Part shown: one piece after another, positions 40,669-49,101 of the stretch
Numbering within the stretch: the stretch's first letter is position 1
Layout of the letters: each line of letters opens with the position of its first letter
Assembly: GCF_009827655.1 (NCBI RefSeq)
Contig: NZ_WTYV01000002.1
Span: 62,657 to 126,656 of the forward strand
Origin: Alteraurantiacibacter buctensis
GTDB lineage: Bacteria > Pseudomonadota > Alphaproteobacteria > Sphingomonadales > Sphingomonadaceae
Direction: 5' to 3'
DNA: 64,000 nt
Notes under the pieces: model-generated
Database searches by the model: none
What the model was told of the DNA's origin: nothing
Seen by the model: the letters and a program-made list of their open reading frames with translations, nothing else
Translations under genes and position numbers: made by a program

Positions 40669-40973
40669 AGCCATATGGAAGCTGAATCGTAAAGCTTCGG
40701 GCGTTTGCTTCTTTGTTCTTACTTTCATCGACGCCCTTCGGCCTCCTCTCCCGTGCAGTGCGATAGCGCAGTTGCAGCATGAAAATGGCGGAATTCCGCC
40801 ATTTCTGGGAGTGTGAGGTGCTTGCCAAAAGCGTGGTAGGCGCATATCTGCCCTCTCAGCGCAGCAAGAACGCCTGACGGACCGGTCCGACCTTGGTCGT
40901 AGAGAGTCCGACAAATCGAGCCATTCGCAATACTCGCAAAACACTGCAAAAGATGTTCTCAGGAGAGCTATCG

Positions 40974-41309
40974 ATGAAGACCCTTGCCCTGGCAGCCGCT
41001 GCTGCCGCCGGCCTCCTCGCCGCCGCCATTCCGGCGACTGCCAATGAAGCCCCCGCCCAGCGCGAAGCCGTGACCCTGCGGGTGAACTCGTCTGGCGTGA
41101 ACTTTGCCGATCCGGTCGCCGTGGCCCAGTTCCGCCGCGATGTGGAACGCCAGATCGCCGCCGCCTGCAACCCGGGTGACCGCGTGGGTGCCGACCAGAA
41201 GCCCGATTTCCGCTGCCGCCGCGAGCTGGCCGCCAGCCTGGAGCCGACGGTGACCTACATGGCCGCCCGCGCCACGCGCGGCGACACCCGCTTCGTCGGC
41301 ATCGACTGA
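40974..41309 (+). CDS. UrcA family protein, secreted
   Basis: A 111-residue UrcA-family protein: signal peptide (1-23, ending ATAN), a domain with REAVTLRV and NFADPVAVAQFRRDVERQIAAAC, and two Cys that likely form a disulfide (AACNPG and FRCRREL). The family is widespread in sphingomonads and caulobacters and has no settled function. ATG 40974 has RBS AGGAGAG. A strong terminator follows, so it is probably a single-gene transcript. Confidence 0.85.
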   Translation: MKTLALAAAAAAGLLAAAIPATANEAPAQREAVTLRVNSSGVNFADPVAVAQFRRDVERQIAAACNPGDRVGADQKPDFRCRRELAASLEPTVTYMAARATRGDTRFVGID

Positions 41310-41335
41310 GCCATCCGGAGATTACGCCACTGCGG

Positions 41336-41367
41336 GGGCGGGGCGACCACGGTCGCTCCGCCCTTTT
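41336..41367 (+). terminator. intrinsic terminator of the urcA gene
   Basis: GGGCGGGGCGACC (41336-41348) and GGTCGCTCCGCCC (41351-41363) form a 13-bp stem with one wobble pair, followed by TTTT (41364-41367). It is 26 bp past the urcA stop. Confidence 0.85.
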
Positions 41368-41382
41368 GCTTTGCAGTTGGCG

Positions 41383-42342
41383 TCAGGCCTCGGTCATGCG
41401 GATGGCGATGGCCGCTGCGGCAGAGCGGGTTTCCACGCCCAGCTTGGTATAGACGTGCTCCAGGTGCTTCTGCACCGTGCGCGGGCTGATCTCCAACACC
41501 TCGCTGATATCCAGGCTGGACTTGCCGTAGCTGACCCAGAGCAGCACCTGCGCCTCCCGCGCGGTCAGGCCCAGGCGACCGGCCAGCCGCTCCACGTCCT
41601 GGCGGGGGTTCATCTCGTTGATGCGGATCAGCACCTCGTTCTGGCGGTAGCGGCCCACCAGCACCAGTTCCAATGTGCCCCCTTGCGTGGGGTTGGCAGG
41701 CGTTGCCGCTACGGTGGCGCTGGCCCCGGCGCTGCCCCGTGCGATCAGCCGGGTGACCACGGGCAGCAAGGCGGTCGGCGTGCCGTTCGCGGGGGTCCAG
41801 CCGTCCTGGCAGCGCGCAAGTGCCGCCTCGGCCCCGGGAGTGCACCACAGCAGGTTACCGGCCGCATCGGTCGCCAGCATCAGCCGGCCCGTGGCATCCA
41901 GGCTGGCCGCGCTGGCCTGCGCCGCGCGCCCCTGCGCCATGTGGACCTGGACCCTGGCGAGCAGTTCGTCGAGGTTGACCGGCTTCTTTACATAGTCGGT
42001 CGCCCCGCACTCGAAGGCCTGCACTACATGCTCGCTCTCGGTCATGCCGGTCAGGAACACGATCGGCAGCGCGGCGGTGCGCGGATCGGCCTTGATCCTG
42101 CGGCAGGTCTCGAACCCGTCCATCTCCGGCATGATCCCGTCCACGATGATTAGGTCGGGCAGGATCCGGTCGAGCAGGGCCAGCGCTGCCTTGCCGGACG
42201 TAGCCACCAGCACGGTAATGCCCACGGCTTCCAGCTTGGCAGTGATCATGCCCAGCGAACCGGGCTCGTCATCGATTACCAGAACCGTGTCTCCCTGACC
42301 TGGCAAAGTTCCGGGAAGACTGGCGGGCGGACGTTCACTCAT
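41383..42342 (-). CDS. response regulator with LuxR-type DNA-binding domain
   Basis: A 319-residue regulator. Receiver domain at about 19-135 with acidic pocket DD (24-25), phosphoacceptor D68 (IVDGIMPEMDG) and K near TDYVKKP. A linker of about 115 residues, perhaps PAS-like, follows, then a LuxR/FixJ helix-turn-helix at about 255-315 (LTAREAQVLLWVSYGKSSLDISEVLEIS). Its ATG overlaps the kinase stop (ATGA), so they form a two-component pair. It is the closest candidate for binding the shared GGCGTAT boxes, though this is unproven. Confidence 0.9.
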   Translation of the reverse strand: MSERPPASLPGTLPGQGDTVLVIDDEPGSLGMITAKLEAVGITVLVATSGKAALALLDRILPDLIIVDGIMPEMDGFETCRRIKADPRTAALPIVFLTGMTESEHVVQAFECGATDYVKKPVNLDELLARVQVHMAQGRAAQASAASLDATGRLMLATDAAGNLLWCTPGAEAALARCQDGWTPANGTPTALLPVVTRLIARGSAGASATVAATPANPTQGGTLELVLVGRYRQNEVLIRINEMNPRQDVERLAGRLGLTAREAQVLLWVSYGKSSLDISEVLEISPRTVQKHLEHVYTKLGVETRSAAAAIAIRMTEA

Positions 42343-44018
42343 GCTTCCTCCAGCAGACGTAACAGGCCGGCGAGGTCGAACTCGTCCAGCGCGGCATAAA
42401 GGGCACTGACCAGGCGGCCGTGATCCGGGGCGGCCTGGGCCAGCATGGCAATCTCGGCCTCGATCCCGCGGACGTGGCCGATATGGATGCGCTCGCGAAG
42501 CCGCTCGACGTGCTCGAGCGCGCGCTTGGGCAGGCGTTTGCCGCGTGCGGAGCCGGCCGGCTCCTCGGGTGTTTCGCCGGTGCTTTCCCACTGCCAGGAA
42601 AGCCCCAGCAGCGCGCCGATTCCGTCCGCCAGATCGTCCAGGCGATAGGGTTTGACGAAGAAATGGTCATGGCTGGCCTTGTCGGTCTCGGGCCGGTGGA
42701 ACTCTTGTGCATTCGCCGATGCCATGGCGATGCGAACCTGGCTGCCGCAGAGCTCCCGGATGCGGGCGCCGGTTTCCCACCCGGTCATGCCGGGCATGGA
42801 TATGTCCAGCATCACCAGGTCGAACGCGCATTCAGCGCACAGTGCCAGGGCTTCGGCCCCGCTGGCCGCCGTGGTCACGTGGAAATCGCAAGCGGTGAGA
42901 TAATGCTGCAGCAGGTCGCGCTGCTCCGCTTCGTCATCCACTACCAGAATGCGCCGCCGGTCGCCCTCATAACCGATGATCTTGCGCTGCGTGGCCTGTG
43001 GATCAAGCGCGCGGATCGGTTCGGGCAGCATCAGGGTGACGGTGAAGCAGCTCCCCTGGCCAGGCGTGCTGGCCAGCTTCAGGTCACCACCAAGGATACG
43101 CACGATCGCCTTGGTGATCGGCAGGCCCAGCCCCACGCCCTGGGCGCTGCCATCGGCGCGTTCATAGGGATCGAACACGCGCTGCTGGTCTTCCTCGGCG
43201 ATGCCGGGGCCGGTGTCGATGATGTCGAAGGTGGCGATCTGACCGCGATAGGCAACACGCAGCGTCACGCTGCCGCTGGCGGTGAACTTCACGGCATTGC
43301 CGATCAGGTTCAGCAGTGCCTGGCGCAGCCGGCCAGGATCGGTGCGCACAACGGCGGGAATGCGGCCCACGGTTTGCAGGTGGAATGCCAGGCCCTTGGC
43401 TTCGGCCCCCGGACGCACCATCCAGGTCAGCTGGTCGAGAAAGTCAGGCAAGTCGATCGCTTCGTGGCGCAGGCGCAGCACGCCACTATCGAGTTGGGCA
43501 ATATCGAGCAGCCCTTCCGACAGGGTGGTGATATGCTCGCAACAGCGGCGGATCACGCGGGCCGCCTGCCGCGGGTCGACATCGTTTTGCTGCTCGACCA
43601 GTTGGGCATAGCCATAGATCGCGTTGAGCGGCGAGCGGATCTCGTGGCTGACCGTGGCCAGGTAGCGCTGCTTGACCATGTTGGCCGCTTCGGCCGCGTC
43701 CTTGGCGCGCAAGGCTTCCTGCATGCTGGCGGAAAGCTTCTCCAGCTCATCCACCCGGCGGCGCATCAGGGCAAAGCTGCCCACGCCCGCCACGGTGATT
43801 ACCATCAGCACCACCATGGTCAGCCAGTGGAACGGGCGGCTGCTATCGGCGGAGGTCGCCTCGCCTGCCAGCAGTGCAGCCTCGACGATGGTGGCCAGCA
43901 GGATCAGCCCCAGCGCCAGGTTGGCGGCGGCGTTGTGCCGGGTGGAATTGAAGGTGCGGGTGTTGGGCAGCCCGGCGCTACGGGCATGCGGCGAGGGAGA
44001 GGTGGCGCTGCCAGTCAT
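42339..44018 (-). CDS. hybrid sensor histidine kinase
   Basis: A 559-residue membrane kinase. Two helices (about 33-52 and 63-86) flank a short loop of only some ten residues, so no large periplasmic sensor exists. A coiled linker leads to the HisKA domain with H125 (VSHEIRSPLN), then an HATPase_c domain (about 230-340; NLIGNAVKF, GLGLPITK), then a receiver domain (about 360-475; LVMLDISMPGMTGWE with Asp near 405). The C-terminus is a helical tail. It is coupled to the response regulator. ATG 44018 was chosen; the frame extends to 44096. Confidence 0.9.
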   Translation of the reverse strand: MTGSATSPSPHARSAGLPNTRTFNSTRHNAAANLALGLILLATIVEAALLAGEATSADSSRPFHWLTMVVLMVITVAGVGSFALMRRRVDELEKLSASMQEALRAKDAAEAANMVKQRYLATVSHEIRSPLNAIYGYAQLVEQQNDVDPRQAARVIRRCCEHITTLSEGLLDIAQLDSGVLRLRHEAIDLPDFLDQLTWMVRPGAEAKGLAFHLQTVGRIPAVVRTDPGRLRQALLNLIGNAVKFTASGSVTLRVAYRGQIATFDIIDTGPGIAEEDQQRVFDPYERADGSAQGVGLGLPITKAIVRILGGDLKLASTPGQGSCFTVTLMLPEPIRALDPQATQRKIIGYEGDRRRILVVDDEAEQRDLLQHYLTACDFHVTTAASGAEALALCAECAFDLVMLDISMPGMTGWETGARIRELCGSQVRIAMASANAQEFHRPETDKASHDHFFVKPYRLDDLADGIGALLGLSWQWESTGETPEEPAGSARGKRLPKRALEHVERLRERIHIGHVRGIEAEIAMLAQAAPDHGRLVSALYAALDEFDLAGLLRLLEEA

Positions 44019-44481
44019 CGCCCGAAGGGGGTCCCGTGCCGGAGCGATGGCTGCCCGGCGCGGCCGGCCTGGCGGCGACCGGCGGGGCAGAAGCATCCAT
44101 AAAATATGTCAGGCGGGGGCAACCCCTCGACCATTTTACCCTCGATCAGGCCCACGTTCTTCCCGGACCCTATGTGTTAGCGACCGGGTGCAGGATACCG
44201 CGATATTGGTGCGATGCAAAACGCAGGGAGTGGATGGGGGCCAGGGTGCCGTCCCCGCTCTGCGGGCGCGAATGGAACGTTAACAACCTCTCGTTTGGTT
44301 TACCTAAATACCGGAAAGAAGATGCAAATAGTGGTCGGAAAGGGGGCTAGCTCGCACGATCCATCTGCATGATCCCTGCGGCACGGTGGCAATCTCATCC
44401 ACTCAGGATGTTGCATTGCAGCAACAGCGCTGCAGGAAATTGACGCACTGCACCAGGGACGCGCCGCGATGCGGCTCGCAA
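44019..44481. other. 463-bp intergenic region
   Basis: No gene is supported. It lies upstream of the histidine kinase and downstream of the cytochrome c gene on the same strand, so it should hold the kinase promoter. A small hairpin GCCGC-GAT-GCGGC (44463-44475) lies 7 bp past the cytochrome stop without a T-run. A weak dyad GTTGC-N6-GCAAC is at 44410-44425. No copy of the GGCGTAT box is present. Confidence 0.5.
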
Positions 44482-44916
44482 CTAGAGCGCGGGCCCCGGC
44501 GGATCGAACGTGATTCGTTGCAGGGCAGCCTCATCGGCGGGCAATTCGCGGGCACCCGCGGGCACGCCGTTGGCCTGCAGCAGTAGCGCCACCAGATGTG
44601 CGTTCTGTTCGGGTGCCAGGCTGCCCGGTGCATGCTGCGGCATGGCCCGCGAGACATAGGCGAACAGGTCGGCCACCGGGCGACCCGCCCAGTTGGCCAC
44701 GAAGCGCCCCGTCAGCGGCGGGATCTCGCCGCGCCCTTCCATCCGCGCGCCGTGGCACATGGCGCAGTTGATGGCATAGACCTGCGCCCCGGCTGCCGCC
44801 TGTTCCGCAGTATAGCGTCCCGTGCCGGTTCCGCCCCGGCTCTGCGCCAGCGCGGCCCCGGTGCCCAATGCCACCAGCGCCAGGGCGGCGACCAACTGGC
44901 CCGTCCGCGCGCTCAT
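44482..44916 (-). CDS. periplasmic cytochrome c
   Basis: A 144-residue cytochrome c with signal peptide (1-25, ending ALAQ), heme site CAMCH (C51, C54, H55) and Met in SRAMPQHAPG as the likely sixth ligand. Its sequence differs from the two amine-oxidase cytochromes. It is the last gene of the sulfatase operon and its start overlaps the stop of the flavin oxidoreductase by 4 bases. It is probably the electron acceptor of that enzyme. Confidence 0.88.
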   Translation of the reverse strand: MSARTGQLVAALALVALGTGAALAQSRGGTGTGRYTAEQAAAGAQVYAINCAMCHGARMEGRGEIPPLTGRFVANWAGRPVADLFAYVSRAMPQHAPGSLAPEQNAHLVALLLQANGVPAGARELPADEAALQRITFDPPGPAL

Positions 44917-46211
44917 GCCGCCGCTCCCGCGCTGCGGGCGAAGATGGCGGCCAGCGTTGCCATCGCCTCCTCGATCGGAGCGCGATTGGGCAGTTCCATG
45001 CTGTCGCCCACGCCCAGCATATCACCCAAGTCAGGGTTGTTGTTCATGATCACGATGCCGTCGCCCTTCGACAGGGCCGACACGTTGCGATAGCGCAGCG
45101 AGTAATTGACGCCTGGCTGCGGCACCAGCCAGCCGGTCTGCCCGCGCACTGGGATGACCGTGCGATCGCCCCAGAAGTCGCGCGCGGCATAGCCGGTGGC
45201 GTGGATCACCACGTCCTCGGGCAGGTCCGCCAGTTCGCCGGGGCGATGAAAGACGCGGTTCACGAACTTTCCGCCGCGGCCGAAGAACTCGTCCAGCAGG
45301 ATCGCGGCATAGGCGGGGAAGTTGAAATGCATCTGCGAACTGCGCGTGGCATAGGGCATCCCGAACGGGTTCTCGCCCGGCGGCAGCGGCACGGCCTGCG
45401 GCACGATATCGGCAATGCGGCTATCGAGGTGCGCGAATTCGCTGTTCTGCCGGGGCAGCCCGGCGGTGGCAAAGCTCTCGGTAATTGCAGGATCGGCCGG
45501 CCAGGTACGCCGTTCGATCGGGGCGTCCGACACGGCATAGCTGTCGCCGAACCGCACCGGCTCGCCCGGCAGGCCCAGCATGGTGCGGAACATGCGCCAG
45601 GAATGGCGCGCCATCTGCTCCCACAAGTCGGGAAACTGCGGGCCGGCGGGCTCCACCAGGGCGATGCGCGATCCCGGTGTGTAGGAGCCACTGGCGCGGA
45701 ATGAGCGGGTGCGCGCAATCTGGTCACGGGCATAGATCGTAACGTCAAGGCCATAGCGTTGTGCCACCACAGCCGATGTCAGCCCGATGATGCCGCAGCC
45801 GACCACGGCCACGCTGCGCGGCAGGGAAGCGAGGGCCTTGCCCACCGCCACCTCGGCCGATCCCCAGGAGAGTGACCAGCCGCTGCCCCCGTGGCCATAG
45901 TTGTGTACCACCAGCTTGCCGCCCACGCTCTCTGTGCCCAGGTTCGGCCCGGCGGCGCGCAGCGGGCGCAGGCAGCACTTCATGTCGACAAGCTGGTCGG
46001 GCGAGAGGCGCATCGGCACCAGCGACGGGGTGCCCAGCACCTGCCCGCGCACCAGCCCCGGCACGGCCAGCGCCCCGCCAGCCATAAGTGCCCCGCCTAG
46101 CAGGCGGCGACGGGTGGCGGCTTGTCCAATGAAGGCTGTCTGCTGCACCGGCCCGTCTCCACCAGCGGAATATCGGGAGGCAGCATATGGCGTGTTTGGG
46201 GCGCGGCCCAT
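44913..46211 (-). CDS. Tat-exported D-amino-acid-oxidase-like flavoprotein with permuted order
   Basis: A 432-residue flavoprotein. A Tat leader (ATRRRLLGG, residues 31-40) leads to LRPLRAAGPNLGTE (81-94) and HNYGHGGSGWSLSWGSA (103-119). These are the C-terminal FAD signature of the DAO family, yet here they come before the Rossmann motif VVGCGIIGLTSAVVA (136-150). The rest follows normal DAO order (VIHATGYAARDFWGD, PVRGQTGWLVPQ) and ends without that C-terminal segment. The layout is a circular permutation. It overlaps the cytochrome c gene, so it is likely a dehydrogenase. ATG 46211 is chosen; the frame runs to 46535. Confidence 0.82.
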   Translation of the reverse strand: MGRAPNTPYAASRYSAGGDGPVQQTAFIGQAATRRRLLGGALMAGGALAVPGLVRGQVLGTPSLVPMRLSPDQLVDMKCCLRPLRAAGPNLGTESVGGKLVVHNYGHGGSGWSLSWGSAEVAVGKALASLPRSVAVVGCGIIGLTSAVVAQRYGLDVTIYARDQIARTRSFRASGSYTPGSRIALVEPAGPQFPDLWEQMARHSWRMFRTMLGLPGEPVRFGDSYAVSDAPIERRTWPADPAITESFATAGLPRQNSEFAHLDSRIADIVPQAVPLPPGENPFGMPYATRSSQMHFNFPAYAAILLDEFFGRGGKFVNRVFHRPGELADLPEDVVIHATGYAARDFWGDRTVIPVRGQTGWLVPQPGVNYSLRYRNVSALSKGDGIVIMNNNPDLGDMLGVGDSMELPNRAPIEEAMATLAAIFARSAGAAA

Positions 46212-46237
46212 GCCGCAAATTGCGTAGATAACGGCGG

Positions 46238-47197
46238 TCAGCCGCGCACCACGCAGCGGAAGCCGATGTGGCTGGTGGACGTGTCGACCGCCTGCGGCTG
46301 GCGCGCGGCGGGGCGATAGCGCTGGCAATAGCTTTCGGCGCACAGGTGGCTGCCGCCCTTCAGCACCCGGCGGCCGATCTTCACCTGCGGGGTGCACGGA
46401 TCGAAGCTGTCGGCCTTCCTGCCGCCGCGCGGGTTGGGAATGGTGCAGCAGGCACCGGGCTTCTTCTTCTCGACGGCCTGCGGCTGGGCATACCAGTCGC
46501 TGGTCCACTCCCACACGTTGCCGATCAGGTCCCACAGGCCATAGTCGTTGGCCGGGTAATGACGCACCGGGCTGGTCCGCTCGAACCCGTCCTCCAGCGT
46601 GTTCTCGTAAGGGAAGGCGCCCTGCCAGAAGTTGGCCAGCATCTGCCCCCCGGGGATCAGGTCATCCCCCCAGGCATAGTCGCGGCCCTCGTGCCCGCCC
46701 TTGGCCGCGAATTCGAACTCGCCCTCGGTTGGCAGGCTCTTGCCGGCCCACCGGGCATAGGCCAGCGCATCGCCATAGGTGACCTGCACAACCGGGTGAT
46801 CGTCCAGCCCCGCGATGCTGCTGTCCGGCCCGGTGGGGTGGCGCCAGTCGGCCCCCAGGCAGAACTCCCACCACTGGCTGAAATCGTTGAGCGGCACGGG
46901 GCGCGGCGTCTTTCTGAACACCAGCGATCCGGGCTGGGCCAGTGCCGGGTCCATGCCGGGATAGTCCTTCGGGTCGGGCGCGATCTCGGCAAAGGTCCTG
47001 TGGCCCGTAGCCTCCACAAAGGCGGCGAACTGGGCGTTGGTCACCGGCGTCTCGTCGATCCAGAACGGGTCCACCTTCACCCGCCGCAGCGGACGCTCCT
47101 CGGGATAGAAGCTCTCCGAACCCATGGTGAAAGTGCCCCCCGGCAGGTGGACCATGCCGGAGGTGTCGGGACCGCTTCTGAGCCGTGTATGCTTCAT
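46238..47197 (-). CDS. formylglycine-generating enzyme (SUMF1-like)
   Basis: A 319-residue FGE-sulfatase family protein covering the whole domain from VHLPGGTFTMGS (about 16) to HIGFRC. The two catalytic Cys are present: C286 and C291 in GGSHLCAESYCQRYR, equivalent to the human SUMF1 pair. It converts the Cys of a sulfatase CxPxR motif to formylglycine with O2. No signal peptide, so it would act in the cytoplasm before export. The substrate is presumably the arylsulfatase of the same operon. It follows the DUF3604 gene by 4 bases. Confidence 0.92.
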   Translation of the reverse strand: MKHTRLRSGPDTSGMVHLPGGTFTMGSESFYPEERPLRRVKVDPFWIDETPVTNAQFAAFVEATGHRTFAEIAPDPKDYPGMDPALAQPGSLVFRKTPRPVPLNDFSQWWEFCLGADWRHPTGPDSSIAGLDDHPVVQVTYGDALAYARWAGKSLPTEGEFEFAAKGGHEGRDYAWGDDLIPGGQMLANFWQGAFPYENTLEDGFERTSPVRHYPANDYGLWDLIGNVWEWTSDWYAQPQAVEKKKPGACCTIPNPRGGRKADSFDPCTPQVKIGRRVLKGGSHLCAESYCQRYRPAARQPQAVDTSTSHIGFRCVVRG

Positions 47198-47201
47198 CAC
47201 A

Positions 47202-49079
47202 TCACGGGCGGTACCAGATCGGCGACGACCATGCACGTTCCTGCAAGGTCAGCGGCAGGGCGGTGCGCGCCGGGTCCATGCCCAGAGCGATGGCATCAAA
47301 CAGCTGGTGGCGCGGCGTGGGGATTTCCAGCACGCGGACATAGTAGAACGCGTTGACGGCCGGATCGAAATCGGGGTCGCGCCACAGGGTCACCAATTCG
47401 CCCGCGCCGATGGTGTTGGTATAGCGGGCCGTGCGCCGGTCCACCGTGTCACCCACCGGGGCCAGCGAGCCATCGCTGCGCAGGCGGCCGGAGCCGCTCC
47501 ACACCACGTTGTAGACTTGTTCGCGCAAGGTCCCGTCGGCCGTGCGCCAGCCCTTGATCACCTGCACCCGGTCAAGATTGGCACCGCCCGCTTCCTTGAC
47601 CGCCTGGATCAGCAGGGCCGGGGCAACAGCACGGGTGGGGCGCTGCAATTCGCCACCCATCGGCACGCCCTTGCGATAGCCGACGCGGGCAAAGTCCGCC
47701 GCCTCGGCATCCCCGGGCACGAAGCCGAAGCCGCCGAATACCCGCAGGGCAATGCGCGGGCCGCTGGTGCCATAGACCTCGCGCCGGCGGAACGCCTCGT
47801 AGATGCTGCGACGGTCGTTACGGTCGGCCCACACGGCGGCAATGCCACCTGCCGAGACGACCCACGAGTTCATCGGCCCCAGCACGGCATCGGCCTTTTC
47901 CTGCGGGTAGATGTCCCCGCCGGACTTGCCGTAGAACTCGTCCTCGCGCTGGGAGGAGAGGCCGGAGTGGCTGTCGGTGCTGCCGATCACGCCAAAGGCG
48001 AAGGGGTTCACGCCGGTGCGCGCCTGCGCGGCCAGGCCGGCCAGCAGCCCTGTGCGGACATAGCTGCCGGCGTGGGGGATGGCCGGCTCGCTGCCGAACA
48101 TCGTCTCGCGGATTTCGAAGTCGGCGAACTCGTCATTGGTGGACAGGCTGGGGTGCGCCTCGCTGGTCCCCTTGTACTGGGTCACCTCCACCACGCGCTC
48201 CCATTCAAGCCGCTCATGGGCATAGGCGGCGTCGAATTCCTCGCCGTCGGTATTGAGCTGGGTCCACATCTGGCCCTGCGACAGGTTGGAGTTGTGCGGG
48301 ATGGCCACGAAGTCGGCCCCCGTGCGGGCCCGCGTCTCGCGCAGGAAACGCCACAGGCCTTCCGGGGCCATCGTGTCATAGTTGCTCAGCGGCAGGAACT
48401 GGCGGGCCACATCGCCATCGGCCGAAGTGAACACCACGCGGTGCTGGTTGATGCCGTTGGGGGTGCTACTCCACTCCCAGCCTATCAGGGCGGTGAACTT
48501 GCCCGGTTCGTTGTAGCGTTCGGCAGCATCGATGTGGCGTTCCCACGATGTGCGCAGGATCTCGGGGTTGTGGAGCGAGGAGATGATGTCGTTCACCGGG
48601 TCATGCGGGCCCAGCTTCATGGTCTGCATATAGGCGGTATCGGGATTGGCGCGGTAGGCTTCGGCCAGTTGCCGCCCGCCGGTGGTGGCCAGGATATCTT
48701 CATCCCCTTCCACCATGCGCGGCAGCACGCCCAGCATCTCGGCATGGTCGGCGACGACGAGGAAATCGAGCGGCTTGTCGATCCGGATCACGTCGCCCGT
48801 GCGGGTGTGTCGCACCGGCATGCCGCGGGCGAAGCGGTATGCGGTATCGATATCGGCGTTGTTGGTGCCGTTCTCGAAAGCGTCTGCACTTTCGCGCGTG
48901 TGCAGGTGGGTATCGCCCCACAACAGCACGCGGTCCCCTGCTTCTGCGGGGTTGGCCGCCAGCCGGTCCACCGCCGGATCGGCGGCCGTGGCATCGGGCG
49001 CGGCAGGCTGCTGGCAGGCGGCAAGGGCCGCCAACAGGCTGGTGGACGCAATCAGGCGAAGGGTCGGGTGGCGCATCAA
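47202..49079 (-). CDS. DUF3604 lipoprotein, PHP-like metallohydrolase (first copy)
   Basis: A 625-residue DUF3604 protein with a lipobox (LAALAAC, C22). PHP-type metal motifs are visible: GDTHLHT (H58, H60), ADHAE (D111, H112, E114), IPHNSN (about 265) and STDSHSG (about 362). They suggest a multi-metal hydrolase acting in the periplasm. The family is uncharacterised to my knowledge. A paralogue lies at 50996-52825; both end in ERAWTSPIWYRP-type sequence. It is between the HupE-like and FGE genes in the sulfatase operon. Confidence 0.87.
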   Translation of the reverse strand: MMRHPTLRLIASTSLLAALAACQQPAAPDATAADPAVDRLAANPAEAGDRVLLWGDTHLHTRESADAFENGTNNADIDTAYRFARGMPVRHTRTGDVIRIDKPLDFLVVADHAEMLGVLPRMVEGDEDILATTGGRQLAEAYRANPDTAYMQTMKLGPHDPVNDIISSLHNPEILRTSWERHIDAAERYNEPGKFTALIGWEWSSTPNGINQHRVVFTSADGDVARQFLPLSNYDTMAPEGLWRFLRETRARTGADFVAIPHNSNLSQGQMWTQLNTDGEEFDAAYAHERLEWERVVEVTQYKGTSEAHPSLSTNDEFADFEIRETMFGSEPAIPHAGSYVRTGLLAGLAAQARTGVNPFAFGVIGSTDSHSGLSSQREDEFYGKSGGDIYPQEKADAVLGPMNSWVVSAGGIAAVWADRNDRRSIYEAFRRREVYGTSGPRIALRVFGGFGFVPGDAEAADFARVGYRKGVPMGGELQRPTRAVAPALLIQAVKEAGGANLDRVQVIKGWRTADGTLREQVYNVVWSGSGRLRSDGSLAPVGDTVDRRTARYTNTIGAGELVTLWRDPDFDPAVNAFYYVRVLEIPTPRHQLFDAIALGMDPARTALPLTLQERAWSSPIWYRP

Positions 49080-49101
49080 TATTCTCCCGGCAGGCGAACC
49101 C

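Larger units (their letters stand above)
40388..40973. other. 586-bp intergenic region with structured and AT-rich parts
   Basis: No convincing gene. It holds two T7 tracts (about 40411 and 40430), nested inverted repeats at 40497-40580, and an AT-rich stretch from about 40585 to 40700 with 21-bp repeats, listed separately. A 106-codon minus-strand frame (40624-40944) has Cys- and Arg-rich content without family similarity and is not called. The last 270 bp before urcA show nothing distinct except its RBS. Confidence 0.6.

Noticed and set aside
40624-40944. 106-codon minus-strand ORF upstream of urcA
   Set aside because: No RBS or family similarity; it spans the AT-rich repeat and has Cys/Arg-rich content typical of chance frames.
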